From NCBI GenBank assembly GCA_032622095.1, contig CP136069.1, positions 14,306,450-14,370,449 of the forward strand: a stretch of 64,000 nt of DNA. The letters are read 5' to 3'. The stretch comes from Siphonodentalium dalli (Eukaryota; Mollusca; Scaphopoda; Gadilida; Siphonodentaliidae). The notes below the pieces were generated by a model, which saw only the letters and a list, made by a program, of their open reading frames with translations, was not told where the DNA came from and did no database searches. The translations under genes and the position numbers were made by a program. Shown in pieces: positions 25,441 to 37,899 of the stretch. Each line of letters opens with the position of its first letter. The stretch's first letter is position 1.

Positions 25441-26590
25441 CGTTCGTTTCTTCAATAAAATATAGACCCGTTTTATCTAAACACGCCGCCCACACTGCTC
25501 CCCGAAAATCGTTTGATGGAGAAATCTCTTCTATCAGAATAGTATATTAACAAATGGCATTAGAGCACATCATAGTGCCCAAATGCAAGGGTGTGCACAC
25601 ACCGGAATTCCATCCATGATTGCACAGCTTGAAATGTTCCGAAGTTAGCTTCCACATATCGATCCCGTGAGAATAAATCGTGAAATTATTCAGTATTCTC
25701 AATTCTCCAATAATGATAACACAATCATTGCCATCAAGCCGCACCGGAGTCCACTAGGGGTCGACATCAGCGTTTATTGGTATACATGCTTATACCTTAA
25801 GGAACGGGCACGTCTTCACATAATATGTCTGCGTTGGCGGTCAGGAAAAACCAACGAAAAACCTCCTGGGAAAAACGATGGAAACCTGTTTTCCGAAACC
25901 AACATCTCTAACCGAGCTAGAATGTTCGGAAATTCATTCTAATTTATCAATTGTGCAACACAAACCTGTACACACTACATAATATATAAATATAAATTAA
26001 CATATGTAAAATGTTCAAATATAAACACTACGATCATGATCGAATGACACATTATATGCGTTTATTATAAATGACTATAAAACTATTACTTCACAAATAA
26101 GGTGCAATACGCACATTTCACAGTTGCAATTAACTTTTATTAATGAACAAAATTCAACGTCAATTTTCTATAATATGCATGATTTCATGCGTTATAAGAA
26201 TATCTGTTTCTCAGATATAGTTTCAACATACGCCTCTCCTTACGTTATTGAACCGTCAGTCCATAACATTACTCAGATGTTTGAAACAAAAACATTGGAG
26301 CTGACCCGAACGGACAAGGCGATTTGGCTAGAAATGACACACGCTCTACAAGAAAACAATAGTCAGAAATGGTAACGCCACCAAGATCATATTATTAGCC
26401 ATAAATATAAATTATAATATAATTATAATATTAACTAGCTTTCACATTCCATGTGGAAAATTTGGATACTTCCATATACCACGTTTTCCCATTTCTCGTG
26501 TTATACATTACATTCATCAGACTGTTTCGCTTTTTATTACACTGGCTGGTGGGCCCGACTTCGTCCGGGCTGTTCCAATTTGCTTTCCGC
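25441..26590. other. Intergenic, no firm gene
   Basis: A minus-strand frame at 25547-25744 (CVIIIGELRILNNF then IDMWKLT) is faintly kelch-like, but it has no splice-site support that I trust. The plus-strand frame 26124-26375 is unrecognised. Confidence 0.35.
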
Positions 26591-26599
26591 CGAAAGGCG

Positions 26600-27350
26600 C
26601 GATTTGACCTTGAATTGACTATTTTTAAAGTTGGAGGTCAGGTCGGGTCATGATTTGACCCGTCCAAAACACTCCCCGGAGAAAAGTACCCATAGGTATC
26701 AAATTTCGTCGAAATCCGTCCGTTTTACCCGATTTGACCTTAAATTTACCATTATTAAGGTCAAGGTCAGGTCGGGGTCACGATTTTACCCATCCAAAAC
26801 ACTCCCCGGACAAAACTAACCCTAGGTATCAAATTTCGTCGAAACCATTCCGTTTTACCCGATTTGACATTGAATTGACCATTTTGAAGGTAAAGGTCAG
26901 GTCGGGTTCACGATTTTACCCATTCAAAACACTCCCCGGACAAAACAACCCCTAGGTATCAAATTTCGTCGAAACCATTCCGTTTTACCCGATTTGACAT
27001 TGAATTGACCATTTTGAAGGTAAAGGTCAGGTCGGGTTCACGATTTGACCCGTCCAAAACACTCCCCGGTCAAAAGTATCCATAGGTATAAAATTTCGTC
27101 GAAATCCATCCGTTTTACCCGATTTGACCTTGGATTGACCATATTGAAGGTCAAGGTCAGGTCGGGTCACGATTTGACCCGTCCAAAACACTCCCCGGAC
27201 AAAAGCACCCATAGGTGTCAAATTTCGTCGAAATCCGTCCGTTTTACCCAATGTCATCTTGAATTGACTGTTTTAAAGATCAAGGTCAGGTCGGGGTCAC
27301 TCCCCTGACAAAAGTACCCCTAAGTATCAAATTTCGTCGAAATCTATCCT
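26600..27350. repeat. 130-bp tandem repeat, about 5.6 copies
   Basis: The marker CCTAGGTATCAAATTTCGTC recurs at about 26691, 26821, 26951, 27081, 27210 and 27319. Each unit carries AAGGTCAAGGTCAGGTCGGG, GATTTGACCC and ACACTCCCCGG. Open frames occur on both strands because few stops fall in the unit. I do not regard them as genes. Confidence 0.95.
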
Positions 27351-28711
27351 TGATTACCACACGATCGCATGCTTTCCAAAGGGTGTGGAAATTATCAATA
27401 TCAGCACATGTGCTAATCTGTGTCGGACAATTTTATTGAGGATACCGCATTCGGGGTAACACTACAGCTTTTAAAGCGACCCATTCGCAGCTTTTACATC
27501 GACCTAATGCCGCATAACACCAGTGGATATTATATGTTCAAGCACAGTATACACCGGTGGCGTTAATAATAGCGTGACCTCTTTCCATTGTTCATGCACG
27601 CAGCAATAATAGATCGCTGACTCATTATAATCACGAACAGTAAATACAGTATTTTTCGCCTAATGTGCTTTGCACTAAACGCTGAAAAATTATCAGTATA
27701 GTCAGGTCATAGTTGTGATCACAAATGTAATAGTTAGTGCACATAAAGCGACTTGGTACCTTCGCGATGGTCTGATGGTTAAACATTTTAAAGGCGCAAA
27801 CAATCAACAGATAGAAAATTAAAAAAAGAGACTAGACATATTTTGTTCTTATATTCATTGCCCCAATTTGGAGATGTTTGCGATTCTAGTCATTGTTTAT
27901 AAACAATCCCTGGATTTTATCGAAATTGGATGTCGTTTACTCACAACCAATCGTTATAAAATGTCAGCATCAGATAATCGTAACTTGAACAATACAAATA
28001 ATCAATCTAAGAACAAGGCATGCCTATATTGTCACGTTCTTACCATTTATGTACAAACTTTAACCCTTAGACAAATCGCGAATTAAGGCCTCAAGTCGCT
28101 TTAATTTGTGATTGAAAAGTATATGACTCAAAAATGCTTTACATTATTTGTAATACAATTATAAAATAAACAAGCGGACTAAAGATACATTGAACGTTGT
28201 ATACAGTATCATCACGCGTATGTGCCGTTCTCTTTGTTCATTTCGATCTCATGAAATGTGAATGCATTGGTTATTTCTACGGGGAAGAAGAACCAAATTT
28301 ACACCCGACTGAGAATCAAAAGTTAATAGTTCAGCACAAACACCGACCAGAAAGTTAAAATCAGCAACTCAATAGCATCGGGTGTTCTGGAAGCTGATTG
28401 TAATACAGTTTCTCGAAGAAACGCATGCGGGAAACGGATTATTAATACGATGTTATTTAAAAACTGAATACTGTCATAATAACTTCATCAAAACAGGGAA
28501 ACTAGAACACAACTATATATCAAATTTGCACTCCCAAAAACACCTGGCCAAACAGAAACACAATGATATTTGAACTAGTAATTACGATAAACAATAAGAT
28601 CGGACCAAGCCTTTTAACTTGGACTCGAAGACCAGTTATATTAACGAAAATGTGGTTCATATTGACGAAAATGTGGTTCGAAATAGGCAAAGTATAATAC
28701 TTCCTGTAACA
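27351..28711. other. Intergenic, no recognised gene
   Basis: AT-rich, with no domain-bearing frame, RNA gene or clear repeat boundary. Confidence 0.4.
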
Positions 28712-29488
28712 TTGACTGCGGACACACATACCACAGTAGCGATGACATAGTAGGTGTGACAATTTATTATGGTGGAGTTTGGTGACAATTGGTCGTCATA
28801 ATTAATATGCCATAGCCAGCCATGTTGCCCGCTGAGTTTCCGCACAATGAGTCGACTGGACCAATTCACCAAGGTTGAGCTCTACTCGTTGCGTTTTGCT
28901 AAATTGTATTCGCTACGATATATATATTTGGACGATCGATCGTCCAGAATTGTGTTTGACCGTGGTCTGGTGGCAATTCCTCATTAACTCACATATCATG
29001 CATGTGGTACGTTTTTTATATGATCTCAATGCATGCATTTTATCTACTTATATTAATTTCATGAGTATTAAGACAGTTCCCCAATTGCGTATTAAGACAG
29101 TTCCACAGTCGCGGTTTTTATTTTGCGACGTTTAGTTCTACGCATAAGGTTTGACTCACTTACATTTGCTGAGCAATTACATGGGCAATTTGTTCTTAGT
29201 AAGAACAATCATGGCTGTTGACAGAAACGGGTTATTCATTAAGTTATCAAGTTGACTTGTGTGTTATCATGCAAAATATAACACGACAAGACATTCAGGT
29301 AGATACATCCTTGAGAGATCGAGCGTCGCTGGTAGAGCTTGGTAGACTCATTGTGCGAATTTGCAAAGGGCGACATGGCTTTCTATGGCATAATAATTAT
29401 GACGACCGACTGTCACCAAACTCTACCATAATAAATTGCCACACCTACTATGCCATCGCTACTGAGGTACGTGTGTCCGCAACCAATC
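28712..29488. repeat. Inverted repeat, arms about 160 bp, spacer about 460 bp
   Basis: The left arm (28712-28870) with CGATGACATAGTAGGTGTG and GGTGGAGTTTGGTGACA is mirrored at 29329-29488 as TGTCACCAAACTCTACC and CACACCTACTATG. Substitutions show the arms are not recent. It may be the remains of a DNA transposon. Confidence 0.75.
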
Positions 29489-29811
29489 TATTGAACCATA
29501 CAAATATGGATATCATTGGAACCGGCTCCTTGACTACATTGTGATAGTTACAGTTATGCCCTGTGCCAATGCATTCTATTATATATGCGAGTCGACCATA
29601 TGTCGCCTCGCATATATAAGAGAATGCATTGGCCTAAACAAAATCTTTTTTTAACACTTTTTACCATTTTTTCTTACATTCTTTAACAATTTTATAATTT
29701 TTAATGTGTTAAGCCAATGCATTCTCTTATATATGCGAGGCGACCTATGGTCGACTCGCATATATAAGATAATGCATTGGCACAGGGTCCTTCTGTTGGG
29801 TAAAGTGTTAA
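29483..29811. mobile_element. piggyBac-like MITE derivative with two 70-bp palindromes
   Basis: Carries palindromes at 29565-29633 and 29713-29781 in opposite orientations and ends TTCTGTTGGGTAAAGTG next to TTAA (29808-29811). The left part (ACCATACAAATATGGATATC) matches the interior of the MITE at 14913-15152. The left TTAA end is not intact. Confidence 0.7.
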
Positions 29812-30137
29812 CTGGTGACTATTGGCAATTAAAGTTGAATTGATGAGCTCAATCTGCACAAGTATACAAACTCGATAAAAACATTAGAAATAAATTACTT
29901 TAACAAATGCAATTATATACGCAATTTAGTGAACCACAAAGCGAATTATGTTATAGAACATCAAATTTAAAATCACAACAAAGATATGAAACTTTCAATT
30001 AAACCGACAGTCATTGTGCAAATCATAATGCGTTCGTTTCATTTGTGACCAAAAATCATAGTTGAACAAAACTATTACCGCAAAACAAACATACAAACAT
30101 ACGAACAACTATTTTCTGAAAATGGTCTGTCCACTAC

Positions 30138-30360
30138 TGCTTCCAGTGTAACATGCTTCATATGTCGACAATGTTCTCCTTGGATATAATATAATGTTTT
30201 TCCACCACAAGAGCTTCCGACAAATTGTTATTTGCTGTGTACATAAACTTGCATCCAGTGTATCAGGCTTCATGTGTCGACAGTGTTCTCCTTGGATATA
30301 ATATCATGTTTTCCAACACTGGAGCTTCCGACAAACTGTTATCTGCTGTGAACGTAAATT
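30138..30360. repeat. 113-bp tandem duplication
   Basis: Two adjacent copies share GTCGACARTGTTCTCCTTGG and GAGCTTCCGACAAAYTGTTA. The plus-strand frame 30225-30521 starts inside the second copy and has no recognisable domain. Confidence 0.85.
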
Positions 30361-30550
30361 TGCTCCGTTTGGTGTTGGGGATCAGATATTCAATCGAGAA
30401 TGTAGCATCACTGACACGCACGTTGAACGAAAACGTAACTGGTTCGTTTCCTGAACTCAGTACATGTTTCACTTATGTGAACAGAACTAAACTAAACTTC
30501 AATGAAACTGACGCCATTTAATAAGTAATCAGACTTCTTCACCTGCAAAA

Positions 30551-30815
30551 CTACGTATCCAACATTGTGATAGTTACAGTTATGCCCTGTGCCAATGCAT
30601 TCTCTTATATATGCGAGTCGACCATAGGTCGCCTCGCATATATAAGAGAATGCATTGGCCTAAACAAAATCTTTTTTTAACACTTTTTACCATTTTTTCT
30701 TACATTCTTTAACAATTTTATAATTTTTAATGTGTTAAGCCAATGCATTCTCTTATATATGCGAGGCGACCTATGGTCGACTCGCATATATAAGAGAATG
30801 CATTGGCACAGGGCA
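30551..30815. mobile_element. Second copy of the two-palindrome MITE derivative
   Basis: Palindromes at 30591-30659 and 30739-30807 are separated by the same spacer (ACAAAATCTTTTTTTAACAC) as in 29565-29781. The outer TTAA ends are absent. Confidence 0.75.
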
Positions 30816-31576
30816 AAACTAAATGCGCAAACGAGGACAACTTGGGCTGAATATTTCCGAGATATTGAATGTTTTCTGATTATGAACGAGTATACATTGT
30901 CCACCACATGGACACACAGGTGACCTGGTTCTATTTGTGTTTTATGGGTGACTTTGAATGAACAACTTTAATGCCATTGACATGTTTTAAATTTTGTTAG
31001 ATCATTTTGGTATGGTCTGGTTCAGGTGTGTGCAATTGAAAATTATTCGGTCTGGAACCACCCCCTCGCAACAAAAATCACTTACGTCCTATTATTTTTA
31101 AATAAAGTTTTCTGGTAACGTTTCCGTCGTCAATGTAACAAAGATCAATCGCATTAAAAGTAAAAATTGGAATGTGAATTTGGGTGATATCAAGGATGTG
31201 AGGATGGACGTTTGGATGACCCATCAACTCATTATAATATAGCTAAATATACATAATTTATATATCAGAAAATCTTGGATAAAACCATACCTGCTTTAAT
31301 GTCGTATATCGATAACATCACAACGAGCCATCGATAGCTTGCCTAAACATTTGCGAAGGCAACATAGCAAACCACTAATTAACAAGTGTGAGAATATAAT
31401 GAAACAAAGTTATTTTCTTGCGATACCATTTCTTCCAATTTCAGAACCGCCATTCGTCAAAGTTTTTCCACGTGACGATTTTGGGTGATCAATTGACCCT
31501 ACCGCAATTAGCTGTGTGAGCCGATTTGGAGTTTGGGAAGTTCCCGGGAAGATTTAGAAGGGCAGTATGCCCTCCC
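30816..31576. other. Intergenic, no recognised gene
   Basis: AT-rich spacer between the MITE derivative and a low-complexity open frame. Confidence 0.4.
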
Positions 31577-32143
31577 CTACAACCCACTTGTTGGATGTTG
31601 TGATGTCGCTGAAGAGCGTTTTTGACTTTCATGCCCCCGCAGCAGGAAGTGATATAGACCTTGATTTTTTTTCTTTTTTGGTTTCTTTTTTTCCCTAACG
31701 GTTGTTGTTGTTGTTGCCTTTGTTCGTGATGCATCGTCGAGAGCTTTGTTGTTGCTGATTGTTTGCTCTGTGCTGTTGGTGTAATAAGCATTACATGCTG
31801 TGGCGATTCTCCCCATTTCATCGTAGTCGGTTTCTTTTACGAGCTTGCCTAACATGTCCCTGTATTCAGCATCCGACCTGATGGAAATGGTGGATTTGCT
31901 GCTGTTGTTGCTGTTGTTGTTGCTGTTGTTGGAGATGGGGGACATCGGTATGTGTTGGTACTCCGGTGTCGCAGGTGTAAATGTGTCCATCTCTACCTCA
32001 AAGTCAGCGGCAGGAGCGTCGGGGATGGTATCCGCGTTCCTGTCTCTGTTGACCTTGGTGACGATAGCAGAGACATCCGGGTTGACATCGGCGTCTATGC
32101 TTCTGGTGGTGGTATCGTCGGGTTGAGCCCTCCCCTGTTTCAC
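31577..32143 (-). CDS. Low-complexity open frame, possible exon
   Basis: A 188-residue minus-strand frame with a mixed-composition middle (RSDAEYRDMLGKLVKETDYD), an Asn/Ser run, a Thr run and a KKKPKKKK basic cluster. The 5' end has only a GTG, and an in-frame stop lies upstream, so it would have to be an internal exon; an ACAG acceptor near 32155 is possible. Base composition is GC-richer than its surroundings. I recognise no domain. It could be an exon of a nuclear protein, a decayed retroelement ORF1 or chance. Confidence 0.25.
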   Translation of the reverse strand: MKQGRAQPDDTTTRSIDADVNPDVSAIVTKVNRDRNADTIPDAPAADFEVEMDTFTPATPEYQHIPMSPISNNSNNNSNNSSKSTISIRSDAEYRDMLGKLVKETDYDEMGRIATACNAYYTNSTEQTISNNKALDDASRTKATTTTTVREKKKPKKKKNQGLYHFLLRGHESQKRSSATSQHPTSGL

Positions 32144-32276
32144 TTGGCCTTCCTGTCTGCATCTCTTCTTTTGCGGGAGGGGGTCTTCTTACATTTCCGC
32201 CTCCTTTTCTTTGCTCCTTCGTCCAAAAATGAATGAAATGGAATCTTTAGAGGGTTTATCTGCGTGGCGTCTGCTT

Positions 32277-32470
32277 ATGTTAACCGAACATCCCTCACAT
32301 GAACCATGGACTGTTCCGATATATTATGTTATCTGAACATCCCTCACACGAATAATGGACTGTTCCGATGTATTATGTTATCTGAACATCCCTCATATGA
32401 ACCATGGACTGTTCATATGTGTTATGTTATCTGAACATCCCTCACATGAAGTAAGGTCTGTTCCGATCTA
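32277..32470. repeat. 60-bp tandem repeat, about 3 copies
   Basis: Units read ATGTTATCTGAACATCCCTC, then ACATGAACCATGGACTGTTC. A degenerate copy of the GCGAG palindrome follows at about 32504-32577. Confidence 0.85.
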
Positions 32471-32579
32471 GCATGTGCTGGTGCAGCATTAAATATCCTG
32501 TATCAGTGCATTCTCTTATATATGCGAGTCCCCCATATGTAGGTAGCCTTGTCTATGTAAGAGAATACACTGGCTTACA

Positions 32580-33137
32580 ATGTCATAGTAAATACTAGGC
32601 CAATGAATTGTGTGCATTGGCACAGGGTTTTCGCAAAATTTCAATAAGATCCAGTCATGGGAGGGTTAAAGTGACCCACGGAATTTGCAGTGTGTAATAT
32701 ACAAACAATATAAGCGTCTATAAAACATCACTGGCAATGGTTAAGTATATAGAAACAATATAATCGTCGGTAAAAACATCACTTGCAATGGATAAATATA
32801 GAAACAATATAAACGTCTGTAAAAACATCACCACTAAGAAGAACACGGAGAAATAGATACATTTTGTTATTATATTTATAAATTAGAGTTATCCAATAAC
32901 GATATTTCGCATGTTGAAACCATTATTATGTAAACAAAACTGTTGCAGTGATTTGTCAACAAAATCGCTAATCAATTCAAATAATTTAGCTTGAATTTGA
33001 TTTTTAGAATATATTTCAATGTTTTGACCTTTTTACCATCAAGTTTTGATTAAACTTTGGTACATCATTGTACGAATTTGACTTTTATCGGTAATTCCAA
33101 TGATTACATAACAATGGTTTTGACATGTGAAATCTCA
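32580..33137. other. Intergenic, no recognised gene
   Basis: Very AT-rich, with a minor repeated AGAAACAATATAAKCGTC near 32700-32820. Confidence 0.45.
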
Positions 33138-33620
33138 TTATGTGGGGCTCTCTATGGGTTATGTTATTTCACATGAACCCACGGCAAACCTCACACAGAT
33201 AGAAGCATGAACTATGGAGTGTCATCTTATCCAGTCTATGTGGGGCTCTCTATGGGTTATGTTATTTCACATGAACCCATTGGGAGCCTCACACAGATAG
33301 AAGCATGCACTATGGAGTGTCATCTGATCCGGTCTATGTGGGGCTCTCTATGGGTTATGTTATTACAAGGGAGTGTCATCTAAACCAGTCTATGTGGGGC
33401 TCTCTATGGGTTATGTTATTTCACATGAACCCACAGGGAGCCTCACACAGATAGAAGCATGCACTATGGAGTGTCATCTGATCCGGTCTATGTGGGGCTC
33501 TCTATGGGTTATGTTATTTCACATGAACCCACCGGGAGCCTCACAGAGATAGAGCATACACTATGTAGTGTCATCTGGTCCAGTCTATGTGGGGCTCTCT
33601 ATGGGTTATGTTATTTTTAA
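33138..33620. repeat. Tandem repeat of about 100 bp, six partial copies
   Basis: GTGGGGCTCTCTATGGGTTA starts units near 33140, 33241, 33338, 33393, 33492 and 33590. Most continue with TTTCACATGAACCCA and CCTCACACAGATAGAAGCAT. Spacing is uneven (55-100 bp), so some units are truncated. Confidence 0.9.
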
Positions 33621-33970
33621 TTACCTTGAAACGCCGAATTCATCTGTAATAGTGTTTCCGCCAAGTCTCTCAATCCTGATGAGTACGGTATTTCCATGAG
33701 GTTACGTATTGTGATATGGCCTCGTAATTAGTCCACTCATATTTTTGCTCTTCAGAAGCACAATTGAAAATTTCATTCTCTTGAAGCTCGCCGGTTGTTG
33801 TTATTTTTATTGAGGTTTCGGTGAACATAAATCATTTGTGAACCAGTGTGAACATCCAAATACATGTTTTTTCTGTTCTGATTTTTGTTCAGAAAAAAAC
33901 CATCTCATTTCAAACATTTCTTTCTTTTTCTTGACCACCTTTATTTGGGATAGAGAGGGTACTTACAGAA

Positions 33971-34173
33971 ATGCCCTAAGTAATCGACCCCTTAACCACA
34001 GCAGAATTATGGGTAACTTTTCAGGATTTAGTTGGAAATATGGCTTTTTTCCATTCATCGAAAAGCTCTTGGAGAGAGCTTTCCGATGAATGGCAACAAG
34101 CCATATTTCTGACTAAATCCTGAAAAGTTACCTATAATTCTGCTGTGGTTAAGGGGTCGATTACTTAAGGCAT
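33971..34173. repeat. Hairpin with arms of about 100 bp
   Basis: ATGCCCTAAGTAATCGACCC at the left pairs with GGGTCGATTACTTAAGGCAT at the right. The interior ATTTCCATTC/GATGAATGG pairing runs to a loop near 34075. Mismatches are few. Confidence 0.85.
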
Positions 34174-34706
34174 TACTATATCTATAATTTGTCTATTGGT
34201 AGATTCAATGAATCTCTACTCTCATTATTCCCATAGAGTCTAGAGAGCATATTTCACCAGTTCAAAACCTATGAACCTTTTGAATTTCTGACAGGGAACT
34301 CTATAAAATAACATGATAAACATTGAATTATCTATGATTGTAAGCGATGGGTTGCGAAATTGGTGCACACAAGTTGCCTAAGTCATGGAATCTCGACCGG
34401 GGACCTTCATATACTGTGTAGTACCACATTAACTAACAGATATTAATTAAAACTCCATTATATTTTCACTGTATAGACTTCCTGGTCAGAAATAAAAAAA
34501 ATTCGCTGGTTTTGAACTGGTGGATTATGATCTCTATAGCCAGAGTAGAGCAGTGAAAACAGCCTAGAGGCCCAATAGAGGGCGCCACTGGAGAGATCTC
34601 CTTAAAATGGTCACTTCTTCATATTTTGTCCTTGGGAGAAGTTGCTTATCTCTTCTTTAACAGTGTGCATATTTCAAAACAGCATATATTGCATAATTAC
34701 TTATTA

Positions 34707-35126
34707 TACCCCCATGACAGAAGGAAATGGTGGGTGTATCCAAACCGATCGTCTGGCCGTCCGACCGTCCTGGTATGCACGGATGTTCTTTACTATGAGG
34801 ACATTTGATGGAGTGTTCAGTCATTTATGTTTAGGATTTTCCTTTCTAGAATTATTGCTATTTGATTTTCTGGAAATGATTTTTTTGTCCGTCTGAGCAG
34901 ATATCTCAACCATAGGATGTCCACCTTAATGAAATTGTATGGATGTTCACTACTATCAGGACATTTAATGGAGTGTTCATTAGGTTTGTACTGGTTTTCC
35001 GATCAAGAGTTATTCATCTTTGTTAATCTGAAAGTGTTCCATATTTTTCCGTCTTCCTGAGTGTCGCAGCCATATAGGTCATCATAGGTATGCCAACACT
35101 GACAGTACGTCACATGCATGGGGGTA
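34707..35126. mobile_element. MITE-like element with TACCCCCATG ends
   Basis: The ends TACCCCCATG and CATGGGGGTA are inverted. The interior has a duplicated AGGACATTTRATGGAGTGTTCA segment at about 34798 and 34959. It resembles a repeat type I associate with mollusc genomes, but the family is not named. Confidence 0.55.
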
Positions 35127-35293
35127 TGCACCGGATGACAGCACAGCTCTTGTTAAATCACATAAAAGTGAAGAGAGAGTAAATTAAAATTCAGTCTTTG
35201 TAACTTCTCCATTTCTCCCTTATAATATACTATGGATAAATGACTTTTCCCAATTTGAATTCTCTGGGGTGGTCGCGGCCAAGCTCCATGGGG

Positions 35294-35551
35294 AGTTCAG
35301 TCCCCTTCGCCGGACTTACCGCTGCACGTAATGTGAAGAAATGTCACATTTATTTATTTGAGACTTTTGTAAGTTACAATTCATTCTGCATTATTCTGAG
35401 AAACTGTCCAAATTCATTTGAAAATTGTCTAGATCAAGCCAGAATGAATTGTAACTGACAAAACACTTCAATAAAAAAATGTTAGATTTAATTAAGAAAT
35501 TACACATTCTGGCAGTGTTCAGACAAAGCATGACGAGGGGACTGAACTCTG
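35294..35551. repeat. Imperfect hairpin of about 260 bp
   Basis: GTTCAGTCCCCTT and AGTTACAATTCATTCTG at the left are mirrored by CAGAATGAATTGTAACT and AGGGGACTGAACT at the right. Confidence 0.7.
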
Positions 35552-36024
35552 TTTTGCAGCTTGGACTGGTCCCTGGGTTAGAGACCCGTGACATGGTCTA
35601 TGTTTATTGGATGTATTGACAATTAGTGGCAAGAACAATGTTCTCAAAAAGGCAGATTTGGTAAGATAATACATGAATTTCATTTGTTCCACTTATATAT
35701 AATAGACAATACCCCCACAAGAAGTATTTATAATAAATGAATGAATTGTATTTGTGAATATTTATCTGTGTGAATTTGTGGCAAAATTTAGCACAAATTG
35801 GTCTGTTTCGAATAAAGTTTTTTTCTTAAATACACTGATATTTTGTGTGTTTTTGGACTGAAATTTGCTGCAAAACTGTTTATTATTTATGAGTTTTGAG
35901 ATATTGTCATCCAATACAGTTATTCTACTGAAGCATCATAGCGTAATATCAGAGCATATGTCGACCACCTTCCACCAGGTGGCAGTAGTTTGTGAGACAA
36001 CTGCAACAAAGGATAGCGGGTGAC
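35552..36024. other. Intergenic, no recognised gene
   Basis: AT-rich spacer without recognisable features. Confidence 0.4.
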
Positions 36025-36028
36025 TTAA

Positions 36029-36454
36029 AGGTACTCAATCCGATCAGACGCTCCTAATTTACTATTTCTTTGGCTTCGGGGGTAAAAAATATTTTATTTG
36101 AGTCGATGAACCTGCCCATCAACGCTCAAAGTGATCAGATTTTGATTTTTGAAGTTTGTTATTTCTATTGTTTGTGGCCCAGAAACACGCCGTCAAAAGG
36201 ATGGTCTTGGTCAAAATGGCAGATGAAGATGGATAACTCCAAAATCAAGTGGTTATTATTACCACTTGATTTCAGAGTTATCCATCTTTATCTGCAATTT
36301 TTCCGTTTGAATACGTGTTTCTGGGCCAATTATACTAGTATACATTTCGAGAAAAAACAAACTTCAAAAATCAATATCTGATCAATATCTGATATTTTTT
36401 ACCCCGAATCCAAAGAAATAGTAATTCAGGAGTGTCTTATCTCATAGAGTACCT
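36029..36454. mobile_element. TTAA hairpin MITE, copy 1
   Basis: The ends AGGTACTCAATCCGATCAGA and ...AGAGTACCT are inverted and flanked by TTAA (36025-36028 and 36455-36458). The whole element folds back on itself around AAATCAAGTGGTTATTATTACC. A second copy is at 44870-45349. Confidence 0.85.
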
Positions 36455-37397
36455 TTAACTCCAAATGCATACTTTTAGCATTGAATGGGAGGATCTATGA
36501 ATATTCAATGGCTTAAGACCCCAATTAATACAGGGAGTGATTGCGTAAAGTGACTCTCAACCTCGTGGATGTGTCTGGAGAATCTCATTTGGGGGGGGGG
36601 GGGGGGTGTTGTCCACCTTGCAATTCCCAACTGCACCCCCCTCATTAAAGTAGACAGAATTTTTTAAGTCAGAGAAATTTAATTTGCAAACCCACCCCCA
36701 TGTCACAATGAAGAGGTACACCAGTCATTAACCGAGAATTCTGAAATTTGAACATGACCAGATGTCCACCATATGTGAACAGCATGTTACCTCTTAGTGA
36801 ACACAGTGGTTTTGTGATTTTTTACCTACATGTAGTCGACTTTTCCCACTTAAGCAATTGGTGTTCATTCGAACATGTAGCCACTCCCCATATGAATAGT
36901 TATATCTTCCCAAAGCTTCATCGCATTCTGATTACAAGATCTGAAGGTATCCTTGAAAAATATCAGGGGGGGGGGGGGGGCTTAATTGTTTTAGGCATTT
37001 ATTTGTTAAGGGAATAATAACGAACACTCATTTATAGAGATACAACATTTATTGACAACGAATGAATCAAAACATCAATCAAGGACCTGTAAAAAAGAAC
37101 ATCTTCATATTCCTATCAGGAAGCCGTGACTCAGTTGGTTTAGTTTTTGGCACATTAACATAGGCCAACATAACATTTACTGCAGATTGTTTTGGATATT
37201 GCCGAGGTGTTTTATTCTCCATTTATTAAAATTATAAACTAAGCCTGAGATCTAGATACACAAGTATAAATATGGTGCCCTAGATACATGGATCCGACAC
37301 CCATGTGTGTAATGGGCGTTTACCGGGCTTAGATCCAGCTTTTATATTATTTGAAGCCATGATGCATTATCACTTTATCGATAGACCAAGTGTACTT
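36455..37397. other. Intergenic, with G16 and G15 tracts
   Basis: Poly-G runs at 36591-36606 and 36966-36980. No recognised gene. Confidence 0.45.
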
Positions 37398-37899
37398 AGT
37401 CCACAACAGCTTGAGATATCAGTTGGGTTGATACTGTTTTGGACCGAGTCCCGTTCCGTTACTCTTCTATAACAAACTTTCATTGAAAATTTCTAATACA
37501 TTTACACATGGAGCCTGGTAATCACGCGAAACCCTGAATGTGATTAATCACCCTTCATAATGCTATATAATTTACCATGATAGAAAAAGGCATACTGATG
37601 ACACGATTGTTTAATATATTGTTTCATGCATTTTCTGATATTGCAACAAATTGAAATTCTCTGGAAAACAATTTATAACTTTGTTTACTTATAAATATTG
37701 TTGCTTTGACATTCAACTGGCATATACATGTTTGATATCATCATTCTGGGGGAAGGCTGCCCTCTGTTCATATATGCACAGCATCCATTAAACATAATCA
37801 CAAGATTGTAGGTGTAAAGTCTGTTATAGAAGAGTAACGGGATGGGACTTGGTCCAAAACAACATCAATTCAACCGATATCCCAAACTCTTGTGGACCG
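37398..37899. repeat. Element with inverted arms of about 80 bp
   Basis: AGTCCACAACAGCTTGAGAT and GGACCGAGTCCCGTTCCGTT at the left are mirrored at 37820-37899 (AACGGGATGGGACTTGGTCC, then CTCTTGTGGACC). I could not define a TSD. A short diverged tandem repeat follows at 37965-38105. Confidence 0.7.

Noticed and set aside
25547-25780. Possible kelch-repeat exon on the minus strand (CVIIIGELRILNNF ... IDMWKLT)
   Set aside because: Only one weak blade-like motif, no glycine pair, and no convincing flanking splice sites.
26631-27308. Open frames of 62-87 aa on both strands with repeated peptide motifs
   Set aside because: They follow the 130-bp satellite, whose period is not a multiple of three. 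No signal peptide, start context or splice support.
9400-30000. Scan for tRNA, rRNA or snRNA genes
   Set aside because: I found no B-box-like GGTTCGAATCC with a matching A-box, nor any rRNA or snRNA core. Absence is by eye and not conclusive.
33138-33620. Regularly repeated units that could suggest a CRISPR array
   Set aside because: Units are about 100 bp, uneven and almost entirely repeat with no unique spacers, and the context is eukaryotic. This is a minisatellite.
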